A program made the position numbers and the translations under genes. From contig VTPC01089975.1 in assembly GCA_011009095.1 (NCBI GenBank), positions 321,644 to 385,643 of the forward strand: 64,000 nucleotides of DNA, read 5' to 3'. Under the pieces are notes generated by a model. It did no database searches and was not told the origin of the DNA. It was given only the letters and a program-made list of their open reading frames with translations. This stretch comes from Ignelater luminosus (lineage: Eukaryota; Arthropoda; Insecta; Coleoptera; Elateridae). Shown here piece after piece: positions 1 to 12,480 of this stretch (the stretch's first letter is position 1; each line of letters begins with the position of its first letter).

Positions 1-719
1 CCCATATACAACTCTTTTACTATATTAATTTGGTTACCACTTTCCAGATCATTCTGTTATTTGCTCCAATTTCTCAGCAGTTTGTTGTTCTGGTTCTGGC
101 TAAGTGACTGAGCATTCTGCTTTTTGATAATAATTGTTATCAATTTGTTCACTTGTTTTGGTGTCTCAGTTTTATATTCTATGAGTAAATTTGTATCTTC
201 ATTTATTACTCGTTTTGTTAGCGTTTTCAAGTTCTACCCTTGTAAAATCTTTTAGGCCTTTTTTTCCTGCTTTTATCTTTCATTTACAGAATTAATTCGG
301 TATTTCAATTTAAACTTTCTTAAGATTGTTGTGATTATGCAAATAATATATTGGGATTGGGATGCAATAAACATGAATCACATCGTACAAAACAGGTAAA
401 TATGTCAATTCTTACTGATTCATCTGGCTTTTCCAATGTCATAAGGTGAAGAACATAGTGGTAACAAAAAACAGTAAACAATAAAAAAAAACAGGAATTT
501 ATTTCAGCTATAAATAGTGATAGTATAGAAATCTGTCCAGTCACCGGTCAGGTTAATTAAAAACTTCCAAACGACTTCTCGTCTAAATTCCGTCAAAACA
601 CTTGTTTTACATTATCGTACTATGAGTCTTGTAAGTGTAAATTGTTCTAGGCTCTGCACCTTATGTAATCTAATCAAAGTCAAATAGTAATCTAACTCAA
701 TCTTCTAGTACATGACGTT
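1..719. other. AT-rich DNA, no gene seen
   Basis: No open frame with recognisable protein sequence and no RNA gene is visible. The stretch is T-rich at the start, then mixed AT-rich. I see nothing functional in it. Confidence 0.6.
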
Positions 720-900
720 TTCTAACGGGCGCAGCACACACACGTGAGTGGTCGACGGACGGACGGCACAGCAGGTGATAGGGGTCAGGGCACATCACCG
801 CGAACAACAAACGCCCGTTGACTGCAATGTGCATTTTAAAAATATCAATCTCTTGTCGGGGGGCCACGATTAGTTGCGCTGTGAGACCGTGATGTATTTG
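720..900. promoter_or_regulatory. GC-richer island, possible regulatory DNA
   Basis: This patch is clearly richer in GC and CpG than its surroundings. It holds a CACGTG E-box at 741-746, a GACG-type triple repeat around 755-767, and an 8-bp inverted pair AACGGGCG (724-731) and CGCCCGTT (812-819). Such islands in AT-rich insect DNA are often promoters or enhancers, but no TATA box, initiator or downstream gene fixes its role. The regulatory reading is an inference. Confidence 0.25.
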
Positions 901-1119
901 TGTTGTTAAGACATGCAGTGTGAGATATGTGCATGCTCTTGTATTGTTGTTTTCGTGTTGCGGGTAGCTTTTGAGCTTTCAAGCCAGCAGGAAGACAATG
1001 TATTGCAAGGGAATGAAGTTCAATGCAGTTTCTGCAGCGGCGATTGCACCACTGATTTATTAAGTAGCGAAGTAGCAATATTCACTTTAGTTGTGTTTAT
1101 GTGTTATATATTATAATAA

Positions 1120-4100
1120 GTACCATGACCTGGGAATGCATCACTCATAAGATATACTGTTTGTTTTTGCAATTTACACAATGTTGTTGGTTGTTGCATT
1201 GGCGTAACTGATATTTCCTTGAGAGATATTTCTAATATGCCAAATAGGAAAGCTTGCGTTTCAAAGGTGTCAAAAGAGATGACGATTTAGATAAAATTTT
1301 ATAAACGCAGGTTATACTTATAATAAATTCCTTTTGTGGAAATGTGAGAATTTCTTCTAAAACTCCTACATTTAAAAGTTTAGTCATTTTAATAGTTAAC
1401 ATCTTTTGTTTACTCTTTTATAAAAATTATTTCCTAGTTATAATTTATGTGGTAAACGCCGTTTTGACATAGGTCAATGATAAATATTTTTTTCGTCGAT
1501 TTTAAATATTTTTATTTCCCTAATAGTCTCCTACATGCTGTCCTCGATTTATAAAACATCATCAATGCCATAGAAAAGAGACAAAGATGAGTAGTAATTT
1601 TTATCAAGATTAAAAGAGTTATTGTTATGGTTTTTTTCTGAAAAGAAAAGAAACGTGTTTTGAAGGTTTTTATTTTTTATTCGAAAACTTCCTACTGCTC
1701 GGTTACAATACCTGGGATTGATATAAATTGTTTTAATAATTCAAACAAATAGAAGAAGGTCGTTACGTTAGTGATTCTTATGAGAAAGTTGCTAATAAAT
1801 TAGTTGTCACTCGTCATAGATATTATTTGTTGTCTTTATTATGTTACGTTAGTTAAATACGTGGTATATATCATGATTTTCAAGAAATATAATTGTCGAT
1901 TATTTATCATTTAATTAACAGAAAATTTTATCTGTTGTATGATTTATTGAGATTCTTTAGTATTCGCTGTGCAAGTAATTGATATAGAATTGTTAATAGA
2001 TTCGTCTAACTAAACAGTTTTGGTAGTTGCAGGAAGTTATAAAAGACAGATTCCTGAAGAAAGTTTTCAGTTTTTTATGAAAATAAAAGGGAAGCGATAA
2101 AATAACGATTATTTTTATCTGTGAAATACCCTGTATGCTATAACATATCTTGAAATGATTAATTTTACCTTTCTAATGATAAATAATAGTAACTTCTTTT
2201 AAGTGTTCAAATCTAAATATCATGGGTAGCGATGGCATAATAAATATTACTATTCTTTTGTTTTTAATTATAGTTGCCAAAATAGGCATTAGTAATTCAT
2301 TACTATTCTGTATTTTGTTTTTTATGTATGTCCAAAATCAATCGAGTATCTATCCTAGTTATAATGATAAACGAACAACTTTCTTGCTTTGTTTGAATTT
2401 TTCATTTTGAGGTTACAATTTTGCTAGAAACTGGATAATTGTAATTTTTCTTGCTGAAAGTTTTTAAATAAGTTTGGCAAAATATTTAATAAAGTTTTCT
2501 TTACGCTTAGTCCAGTCCAGTTTGTCCTTTTCAGATGGGATACAGTAAAAGCAGAAAAATAAAATGTACTGCCATTTTGCATATTAACTGTAGCAAGCCA
2601 ATATGAGTTTGTCCACCTTTTCTAGACCAATCATAGCATATATGTCTTTGTCGACTTTTCCCTTCTCAATTCTGATCTTTACAAAAAATAGCAACAAAAC
2701 TTCTTTGCTATATAAAATGATTCCGATTAATATTATTCAGAATTATTCTTTTTCTTTAAATTAGTATTTTTGATATTCTTCATTAATATATAAGTTTGGC
2801 GTATACCAAAAAAAAACGTCATAGGTTTTCACTTGTATTTTACTTTTCCATTTTTGGATATTGATCAGAAATGTATCATACGATTTTAAAATCCCAACAA
2901 AATCTTATTTGGAAATTATTCACTATTACACATTTCTTGCTGGATTGAACAGGAGAAGTACAGTTAATTGTGAAAGTTGCAAAGGTAATTACAGATGATA
3001 AACTAAAAGTGGTATATGGTACCTATCAATGCGAAAAGCGAATTACTCGTCTTTTGACTCAGGTTATGATCTTAACTTCTCACTCTGTGTCAATCTGTTT
3101 GTTCAATAACAATAGCCAATCATATTTTACAATGACAAACTATAATTGGCTATTAGCCATTTACCATGACCTAGTGATCTACTGACAAACCACATTGATC
3201 AAGAAATGTAAGAAATGGCATCAGTGGGCGAACAAACTCATCATTGTGAAGTTGCTAAATGACACAATACTGATCGATTTCCGTTTTTGACCGTAAGATA
3301 TAGTATGGATTGAACGATGTGGAATATTCCAAAGTGATTCAGTTTATTTTTGAGCTTGAAGATTTAAAAACCTCCCTTTCCAGTATATTCATTTCCTTCC
3401 ATCCAACTTTGCTGATTTGGCAAGTTCGTTTTCCCAAATAAGCTTGATGTCTTTTAACTCAATTTCTAAACCAGTGGCATGCTCTTGCTGATTAATATGT
3501 TAAGTTATAACTTCAAAAACCAAATCGTTGTGTCTGAGACGTACCTTGCAAGCCTTCTTCGCAGTAATAATGACATTGTCAGTCGTATTTCAGTTTCTAT
3601 GTTATCTTCAAGTCATTCGCAAGGTACATAAACTTGTTAAACAAAATTAATTAAAAGCTGTTTGATAGACCTAAAAGTATGTTTTTGAACTTTTTGACCA
3701 ACATAACTTCAAGCATTTAATTAGCCATATACTAGAAGGTCAATGCACGAATGAACCTCGTATTCTGTTCTTCTAGACAGATAAGGGTTTAGTATTACCC
3801 CATGTTTGAGTATTTTCCAAGACGTCTGTTACAACCTTTGCACTTTGCTTTGTGTTAAAAAGGTAATTTACAAAAAAATCCACCATATATATTTTCTAAC
3901 AGACATCTTTGGTATCTGTTGATGCCAAAACGAAAACCTCTCGATGGAGATCTAATTCGTTTCTTTTGGTATCAATTTTATCTACGAAGCCCTTATACAT
4001 TTACTTGTAGCTAAATCTTCTATTTTAAGTTCCTACTGAAGAACACTGTTAAAATTCTCTATAGAAATCTGCGTGTTATGCACATTCCCTTGGGCTTTTT

Positions 4101-4460
4101 TTAAAAACTTCTCTATCCAGCAAATGTATGTACCAAAAGAGAAAAACGAATATATTATAGTAAGAGCTTTTTGTAAATAAGCCAGCTTTCTATTTATTTT
4201 CTTAATATTTCAAAAGAAGCAGAAGCGTTTTATGCTATCCTTTGACCACGCTTGCGTCCAATTGGTTTTTTTCGTTCTTTTTTTGAAATTGATACAGCAG
4301 AAGAAATCTCAAAACCATGCTAATTTGAAAAAATTGTTGGTATCCATGAACAATAAGAAATCATCCAAAAGAGGCTAATATACTAAAAAATAAGAGAATT
4401 TCGAAGATTTGATAAATCGGTTAGGAAAATAAGTGATAACTAAAGAAAGGCAGAAATAGT
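1120..4460. other. AT-rich DNA, no gene seen
   Basis: Only short chance frames, all rich in Ile, Phe, Leu, Lys and Asn as expected from AT-rich noise. No domain, splice pair or repeat unit stands out. Confidence 0.55.
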
Positions 4461-4464
4461 TTCA

Positions 4465-4888
4465 TTCGTCAGTTTTTATTTCCTACGTAATCTTCCATGT
4501 CCATCGAGATGATTTTCAATGGCAAACAGCTTTTCTATGACGTAGCCAAAATCTTGAGTAAGGTCTGTAAGTATCCGTTTATGGATTTTCTCGATATACG
4601 TATCGAAACAGTTTTGTAGTCAAAGGACGTTAAACTTTGATAGCTTGTAATACAGAAGAACTCATCAAAATCAGACATTCTTTTATAAAGGAATTTTGAC
4701 TGAAGCAGTCAAATTACTAGAAAGAGTTAAAAATTATATTCACATCGAAAATCTACCACTTCGTCAGACACCACTTGAACATCGAAGAATTGTTGCTAAC
4801 TATGGTACCCACTAAGAGTTTAAGAAGTGCCATCGAGAAAAGTCAGATTTTTATAACTAGAGTGCAAATAAAATAATAATTTTGGTTG
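4465..4888. repeat. Diverged tandem duplication, copy A
   Basis: Copy A of a two-unit duplication with period about 414-422 bp. The clearest matching stretches are CTGTAAGTAT at 4565-4574 (copy B 4987-4996) and the segment around 4690-4723, which reads GGAATTTTGACTGAAGCAGT and onward to ACTAGAAA and matches 5104-5137 with only a few changes. The order of matches is kept between copies, so this is one duplicated block rather than scattered similarity. The outer limits are approximate. Confidence 0.55.
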
Positions 4889-5235
4889 TCCGTTTTCACT
4901 CCCTACTTGGCTCTCTCTATTGATCAAGATAATTTACAATTGCAAAAAAATACATTTCTTTGACGTGACAAAACTTTAAGCCAGGCCTGTAAGTATGCGT
5001 CGAAAAACTTTCTAGACGCATAGTTTTATGATTAAGAGGACATCGAACTTCGATAGGAAGAAACAGAAAACCAGCTCGAAGTGAAGCATTTCTTTGTCAT
5101 GAAGGAATCTTGACTGGAGTAGTCAAAGTACTAGAAAATAAATTGGATAGATACCACCTGAAATGTCTATCATTAACTGAATATTTCTGACATCTTGATT
5201 CAATACCATCTAACATATCCATCCAACCTAACCCT
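4889..5235. repeat. Diverged tandem duplication, copy B
   Basis: Copy B of the same ~420-bp unit, directly after copy A. Shared blocks include the TTTGACGTGAC region (about 4957), CTGTAAGTAT (4987-4996), a GACATCGAACTTCGATAG region matching the GACGTTAAACTTTGATAG region of copy A, and the TCTTGACTGGAGTAGTCAAA region near 5108. Divergence is high, so the duplication is old. Confidence 0.5.
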
Positions 5236-5454
5236 TGCTTACTGTAGGAAGTAGGCCAAAGATTAAAATATCAAGAAGAGGGCAGAAAAAGAGAAACGTC
5301 AAAAGAATTTCTACCAAATAATTTCAGGTCAGAAACCTATTTACTCTACCAGTACTAGTTTTTGACAAAAGCAAGACTACAGTTGTGGCGATTGATCAGA
5401 TCTCTACAGATTTTGTCCACTTAGTTATCTCTCAGTTCTGATCTACTTTTGGGA

Positions 5455-5583
5455 CACGGCCATAAAAGATATTGATCAAGCTGGGTATGTACTTATTTTC
5501 TTACTATGCTCAACTTCTAAAAATTAACTTTAGGGTTAGAAATTGAACAAACCAGAAACAACATAAAAATTAGCAGGTATGAG
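5455..5583. repeat. Satellite-like repeat, partial unit 0
   Basis: The second half of the ~190-bp unit described at 6357-6800. The run from about 5512 to 5575 (CTTCTAAAAATTAACTTTAG, then GAAATTGAAC, then AGAAACAACATAAAAA) lines up with the ends of the two later units. It is cut off by the 5584-6356 insertion immediately afterwards. Confidence 0.55.
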
Positions 5584-6356
5584 TATAACGTTATACCCGG
5601 ATAGGTAAAAACGTAGGGTAGCTCAATATGGTCACCCACCAAGTGGTGGAATGCGGAGCGCCTATCAACTTTACTACTTCAGCCGATCCCGTTGCGTTTT
5701 TTTTGGTGGGAGCGTAGGTTCAGCTGTAGCATTTTACAGCCTCTCCCAAAGAATGGGCATGCATTCGAAATTTTGGCCTTTTGCAGGCCGTGACCATCCT
5801 CCTCATGTCAAGTACCTGAGCTTGAGGCTCTTCTGCCCGCCTTTTCATAGCTACTCAAAGTTCCCGTCGAAGCACTCAAATCCCCCGCAGTACGAAATAC
5901 GGAGTTGTAGTTCTGAGAAGCACCATTTAATCCAGAATTGCTTCCAATAATTTTCTTCTTTCCCAGTATCACTCATTACTCTACAAAAGAAACTCTACTT
6001 CCAACCATCAACTCTCCAGTCATCTCTTTATGAACCACATCATCACCATCGTCGAACACCAATGAACAACCAACTACAACATCAACGCACCAATCTTCAG
6101 TTATAACTTAAAAGCTACCTCACCAGTCGCATCTCTTACTTCCGTTACTAACATCACAGTTTTAAAACAGAGTCAACGTCAATATCAAGTTCATTTCAAC
6201 TTGCAACCAGCTGCCGTCAACTCATCTGTCAACCAGCGAGCTGCAATCATTACCAATCACAACATCCACATTGGGCTGGAGAGGAGCTCTAAAATTCCTA
6301 AAGCCTCTCCTTTCCTCGGGAAGTAAAAACTATCATTGAAACAGTGACGAGGATCA
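5584..6356. mobile_element. GC-richer insertion splitting the repeat; possible solo LTR
   Basis: A block of about 773 bp interrupts the ~190-bp repeat. Compared with the uninterrupted junction at about 6530-6545, everything from TATAACGTTATACCCGG to GTGACGAGGATCA is extra. The flanks read TGAG (5580-5583) and CGAG (6357-6360), and CGAG occurs once at the uninterrupted junction, so a 4-bp target-site duplication with one mutation fits. The insert is much richer in C and G than its surroundings, is rich in CAAC/ATC triplets on the plus strand and has no recognised protein (a 99-codon frame at 5651-5950 is unlike anything I know). The size and 4-bp duplication suit a solo LTR; the family is not identified. 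Confidence 0.4.
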
Positions 6357-6800
6357 CGAGACAAATGAGGATCGACAGTTGAATTAGATCTTTTTGAGCG
6401 AAATCTGACGGGGTATGTTCATTCAGGTGAAAACCTACTGTATTAGTGAGTAACTAATTTGATTATCCACATCTACTCCTGAAAATTAGTGTCGAAGTCA
6501 AAAATTGATAAAACAGAAACAGCATAAAAATGGCTTATATTACGAGACATATCGAGATTGACGCTTGAATAAGACGTTTTTGAGCGTGATCTAATGTTCT
6601 ATGTTCATTCAGGCATGAATAGAAATCTACTGTATTAGTGAGTAACATATTTAATTGTCTATTCCACTCTGAAAGTTAAGTTGGGGGTTAAAAGTTGGAA
6701 AGATTAGAAATAACATAAAAACGGATAAGTATTTTAGGAAAGATTGACTGCTCAATTATTAGACATCTTTGAGCTACATTTGACATTCATAAGATTAAAA
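6357..6800. repeat. Satellite-like ~190-bp tandem repeat, units 1-3
   Basis: Two full units and part of a third. The 20-mer CTACTGTATTAGTGAGTAAC is identical at 6435-6454 and 6627-6646, giving a period of 192 bp. Other shared blocks are CGAGACA at the unit start, TTTTTGAGCG, TATGTTCATTCAGG and the AGAAACA/ATAACATAAAAA unit end. The third unit fades out after TTTGAGCTACATTTGACATTC (about 6768-6788). Confidence 0.7.
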
Positions 6801-7980
6801 ACCTGAATAAGATGTAAAATCTAATAAAGGAATTAATTTTGAAGATGTCTACAACATAAATGTAATAGTTTTTGTCATTATAAGCTTCAATTTATATTGA
6901 ATTTCATTTTATTATCTCAATATTTTGTTTCCTGAAACATCAAATGTTTTAATTTCCTCATAGCACATAATTAATTGCGACGAAAACAAGAAAATTAATG
7001 TCATACATTTATCTTGTCACTCGACGTTGTTAATACATAAAATAAAATTCATTCTCCGATTAACTGCAATGTAATGTAACACATAATACCCGTTTAACAA
7101 TACCGTGCATGATCGAATTTGTTTCAGTAAATTATTCGAGTTATTTCTTTAGTGTACAAATTATACTTCGTGCATTGGGCATTGCATATTTGTGTTGCAA
7201 TTTCTCACCTACTTACTTCATCAATTGCAATATAACCTGTCAAATATTAACACAACACCTGTAGTTAGCTGTAGTTGGAAACTAATTAGAAATTCTTATT
7301 ATTAAAAATAAAATGCCACAACATAATATACTTTGATTGATTTTTCAATAGAGATTGTTAATTTTTTTCAAGATGTAATTAAAATTAGTTTGTATTTGAA
7401 TTCACCTTGGAAATAATAACAATTACAAGCACTTATTTGCAAATTCCGCAATTTCTATACGAAACATCTTTTAAAAGGTTGTATAAAACAAAAGATAAGA
7501 AAAAGTGTGTGTAATTTAAAAAAGATTCCAGACACTTAACGGTCTATTCGTCTAAACAGATGCATAATATGGATGTCTGCAGATATATCATCAACTACAC
7601 TGAATTGCTTTATTTAAAATACTGTTACATTTGAAAATATGTATGTACGACCGAAAGTGATGGTGGATAAATAAAGAATTTTCTCATGGTTAGAAATTTT
7701 ACGATTTGATGTCAAACTGATAAGACGAATAATAAAATAAAATATGTATAAGATAAATATCAGAATATTATGAAAGTACATGCGCATTCAAATTTTTCAA
7801 ATATCAAAACAATAAATCTCTTGTAAAATCGTGTTCTAAACCTCTGATGAACATACATGTAACTATTGATAACAATTAACGTCTCGTCATGATTTTTTTT
7901 ACTCAACAACATACAAAATATTGATTGATTTCCATATAAAAAAATTAACATGAACATTTATTGTCAAATTGGATGAAGTG
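6801..7980. other. AT-rich DNA, no gene seen
   Basis: Very AT-rich, no frames above chance, no repeat structure noticed. Confidence 0.55.
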
Positions 7981-8240
7981 AATCATAAATAACATCCCTA
8001 AAGAACCGACGATGTCTGTCAGCGGTAAGTTCTGTCAAGAAGAAGTGAGATCGGTCATAAGTGAGATGAGGAGGCTCAAGGTCACCCGGAAGAGTGGACA
8101 GGTGTGACGTCACAGAGGTCAGCAGCGGCCCCTGCATGGATCAGGTGTATAACCTAACGGTTGCTTGCATCATGACAAGGTAGGAGGCTGAAACCATCAC
8201 GCATTCACCAGGCCAAAACTCGAAGTGATTTTGGTGATGG
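7981..8240 (+). promoter_or_regulatory. GC-richer island with full CRE and a possible splice donor
   Basis: The block is compositionally distinct from its flanks. It holds the perfect palindrome TGACGTCA at 8105-8112, the classical CREB/ATF binding site. On the plus strand ACGATGTCTGTCAGCG is followed at about 8025 by GTAAGT, so a very short first coding exon ending in a consensus donor is possible. No acceptor or following exon could be assigned, so either an enhancer or an exon reading remains open. Confidence 0.3.
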
Positions 8241-10690
8241 TCACGTTTACAGTTCAGATTAAGTAGTATGTTCAACTGCAAAACGTAATGTTTGTACCTC
8301 ATCATTTAGACACATTCACACGGTTGGGTTATGATTAGTTTTTTTGCCGGCTAACGTTGATGTAGGTATTTTTTGTTACCTGTACATGTCTACAAATTTA
8401 CAGACAGTAACTTTTCTTCTATCATAATCTAATGGTTGTGGGTACGTGATAACACATGCTGAGTTTAATTTTTTTTACGTCCTATTGTAGTTGTTAAGGT
8501 TACGAGCTGGCGAAATGCAAATGAAGTGTGAATGTAAAGAATTTTTATATATCACGTCATATATAAGAAAATTTCAATAATTGGATGAATCATTCGTAGG
8601 AACCGAATGATTGATATACAAGATTCAATCTAACAGATTAAACAATGGATATAATTTATTATCGTTTCTATTTATAAATCATATGAAAAGGTGCGCAAGA
8701 TGTTCAAGGAGGCAGAAAACACGAGTTAGAAAACGTGCATAGAGCCGGTGTAGCGTACTCAACGTTAAGATGTTATATTTTTTTTGAAGATTTATTTTTC
8801 ATTACTGAAAATAACGTTGAGATGTTAATTTTATCACGTTGAGAATTTTATAAAATGTTAATCTGATTTGTTAACCGACGTTCCGTTTTATAAAAAGTCC
8901 CCCGAGGCACTGAATACTGGAATTCAGATTGACCGGACCAGGGCAACAATATAAAAGAGATCTGAAGACTCGACTTGATCGTATGAGTGCTTTTAAACAG
9001 GAATTTAAAAACAATTGAAATATATATTACAACATTCTTATTTTTTTAGCTTCCCTTTTGTTAGTTTTGTATTCACCCTTTTTATATTATTACATAACCT
9101 CAGAAATCATTAAAATTATAATTAGCTATTTAAAAATAATAAGGCGGATAAAATTTAAATTCTATTGTACTATGCAGAAGCAACCAAACAGTTCAAAAGT
9201 TACCTGAATTGTATTATGCGTAGATTTAAATACTTTCCAATTGTTTACACTCAAAATATTTTAAATCACTCACTGCAAGTGTTCCAATTAAGGACACATT
9301 CCTTACTCTAGTTGCGTTAATTTCCTCTACCAAAAGTAAAAGTAAAACATTTGTTTACATCTAGTAGTACAAGTCCTGACAACTAAACAGTTGAATGAAT
9401 CGTAAATTTCAAATCATTTAGCTCTGTCCTTCCAATAGTATCACAAAGCTGATTTAGGTTTTATCGTCATAATTTAACCTCTCTTTAGTTTCATCATCGC
9501 ATAATCACAATAGCATTTACTTGTCGGTAATATTACCGTCATTACCTGGAATTTGCATTCAATTATTATTTTATCCCAAAGTCTACAAGACATCTCCAAA
9601 AATAATCCTATGCTAAGTAAACGAAAATGGTATATTTGAGGTGTCACGGTTTATCGACTTTAACGGCATTGCCAATGAGTGATGACAAGCAAACGACTAG
9701 AATCATGATTGAGATTCTGGCATTGCCTAAAAGTTTTACTAACACATAGACACCCAGTTTACGCTACTACATTCAGTTATTCTAAAACTCGTGAATTTCT
9801 TCAGTTTCTTTCAAATTTGACAATCACGTTGCATGTTCGTATGGTCCGATACTTCAAAGGTAGTCAAAATCTGATTTTCCAAAACAGTTTTACTGATACT
9901 CGATTCCTGTAGCGGTCGGTGGATATTCTGCTATTTTTCAAAATTTCTCGAATTTTTACCAAATCGGCCATTGTCTTTTGTTTTTTACCAGAAAGCTTTT
10001 TCTTGGGCAAATCATCTGAAGGTTTCCCATCTATCAATCAATCTCTTATCTCTTACCGTTATCAATTGAAATAGTTGTGAAATTTTGAATATTTTTCCAC
10101 GACCTCTAGCTGCAAAATCTCGAGAGATAAAAAGCTGATTCTGTTGGATCTGCAGACTTATTGTTAAGTAGAGTCAAACTTCTTAGTCCCAATTCGATAT
10201 CTTTCAAAAATCAAAATGCGACCCCTACTTTGACCAAGTTTCAATAATTATTTGCTAAGCAAAAAACATATCTTTCGGTAAAAGTTAATGTTTGAAATGT
10301 TCTTCATCAATACTGTTTTTTACGCATGATCCAGTTGTAAGTATAACGGGGTATCTGTCATAAGTTGTGAGATAAGTTCCTGTACATAAATAAGCTTGCC
10401 GTGTCTTTGTCTACTCAAACCGCTATGGAAACTATATGAGGATAATCTCTTATTCTTGCAGTTCCATCGTCAAAAAATAGTTTTGTTTGTTTTTCTTCTA
10501 CGTCCCACCATTCACAGCTGTAAAAATAATATGTAGATTTTTTTTAATTCATTAAGAGCTTATGCAATAAACGTTACGATCTGTGAGTACTTCCCTTATC
10601 TACAAAGAGATCGCGAAGGTCTTAAATGTATTCAACGAGGGCTACCAAATTGTATGTAATCTACAAATACAGAGCATCAAGGTTAGCTAA
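8241..10690. other. AT-rich DNA, no gene seen
   Basis: No recognisable coding sequence or RNA gene. Short frames such as the one at 9709-9912 have no coding signature. Confidence 0.5.
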
Positions 10691-11520
10691 ATTTGGTTGG
10701 TAAAGTAGTCCGAAAAAAATCAGAAATGAAGCGAAAGGGCTTATTCCTCTAAGATTCATCATGGTCCATAACGTCGATGAAATAGAATGGCTGTCACCAA
10801 CTGGAAAACTACGTAGATGTAGACAATCCGCAACCCGCCCACAGCACGCTCGGATTCTAGTTTACAAAAGCCGACTTGGTTCAGGTTTCCTATTGCCATA
10901 TTTCTTGACAATGTCACGCACCTCATTCCGAAACTGGAGGACGCCTTTGAAAACACCCCATCAATCCTATGTTAGAACCGTAGCACTAATCGACCTCCAA
11001 AAGCCTTCTCCTCTGAAAACATTCTAACACACCAGTTTCTGTTGCTTTTTTCTGCTATTTCTCTTTCTTTTAAAACCCGTTTTTTACAATCGTTGTTCAG
11101 GCCATCATTATTTCCTATCCTTCCACCGTAACAATACTATTTTGTTAATAGTTTACAGGAACTACAGTTTGAACCGCCAATATTTGAACAAACTGGCAAA
11201 GAAGCATACCAATCTCACTAACATCACTACGGCCAAGGGTTCATCACACCAACCCTCAGTTGCTGGGGCGTTGCGTGACTGTCTGCTTTGTTATTCACTT
11301 AGATTTTAGTGACGAGGACTGAAGAAGAGCAAAACTGCAAACAGTCGGCCGTCTTTGGCGGCTTTTAACTCTTAACAACCACGACGAGCACCACAGTGAT
11401 TCCAGTTCATCCATCCGACTAGCAGTAGTAACAACAGCGACATCCAGGACTTCCTCAGCAAGCAGTATCAGCAGCTCAAGAATCTTGAAAAGTGCCTAGA
11501 GTCGCAAACTCTTTAATTCT
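10690..11520. mobile_element. Compositionally foreign block, possible LTR-type remnant
   Basis: A GC-richer block in AT-rich surroundings with overlapping frames on both strands (88 codons at 10761-11027 plus, 65 codons at 10759-10956 minus), none recognised. It shares the 11-mer AGTGACGAGGA (11308-11318) with the end of the 5584-6356 insertion (6343-6353), and both blocks have CAAC/ATC-rich sequence just before or after it. In many retroelements a motif of this kind follows the 5' LTR as the primer-binding site, so a related element is possible, but I did not find paired LTRs. Confidence 0.2.
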
Positions 11521-12470
11521 CTTCCTTTTTTCTCTCTTTCTTCCGCTTTTGAAATTTCGCTTTTAATTTAATTTAACAAACCAAAACAAAATTCAATTAA
11601 AAACAAGATGAAAATAAAACAAAACAAAAAAAATCTAAACTAAATTGAATAAAAGTACTAGAGATTTCTTAATAAACCTTATTACGAGCTATTTCCATCT
11701 ACCGAGTTGTGTTTGTCTGGTAGACATTGGGTCGTTTGAAATGATCAAAACTGAAAGTTACCAATATTTTCAAAAGTATCAATGTTTTTGGATGAAACTT
11801 TAACACAGTAGGTTCAGAAATTATTGGCGTAAAAACAAAAAAAATCAAAAACAAAAATTTTTCCATTTGATGCCAACTTTTTGGCGATGGGAAAGAACTT
11901 AACAAATATTCTGCTTACTTTCTTGCGTGCCTAGGATTTATATGTTCCTCATTTTGTAAAGTTTTCCAAAGATCAAATAACGTTTTTTCTGCCTATTGTT
12001 ACATAAATGTTTGTAAGCTTTGGAGGTCATTTTGAGCCTTTACTGTTCTTCATTCACATCATCTAAATGTACAGTACAAGAAGATAACCTGGAAATTAGA
12101 AACGACAAAATGTGCCAATGAATGTATTCCTTTTATTAAAAATAAACAAAACCTGTTATCTCAGAAACAAAGCAGAATAGGATATATAGTAATACAAACT
12201 CTTCGGTTTAATCTATCTAGAACTTTGCTTGGTGCGAGTTTGAATGTCTCATTCTAGATCTTCACTGAATGATTTTCTAATACATTCCAAATCTTGATTT
12301 TATATCTTGAACAAAATCCATATGGTCCAGAAACTGCAAGAGCTTTCAAACAGAAAATTTTGATAGTTGCTTTGAGAAAAATTGATTTTTAGAAGTCTTT
12401 TGGGTCGTTTTAGGATAATACACCACAATCAAACCCCTTCATGTTTACACATTACAATTTTATACAAGAA
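11521..12470. other. AT-rich DNA, no gene seen
   Basis: A-rich and T-rich runs around 11520-11650, then ordinary AT-rich sequence. Nothing functional seen. Confidence 0.5.
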
Positions 12471-12480
12471 NNNNNNNNNN
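12471..12480. other. Assembly gap (10 N)
   Basis: Ten N bases directly visible. The true gap size is unknown. Confidence 0.99.

Noticed and set aside
913-1116. 67-codon plus frame, Cys-rich with hydrophobic ends (MQCEICACSCIVVFVL start), slightly like a small secreted or membrane protein
   Set aside because: No known pattern of cysteines, an equally long frame on the other strand, and no splice or promoter support; not listed as a gene.
5651-5950. 99-codon plus frame inside the 5584-6356 insertion
   Set aside because: Not recognised and probably a by-product of the higher GC content of the insert.
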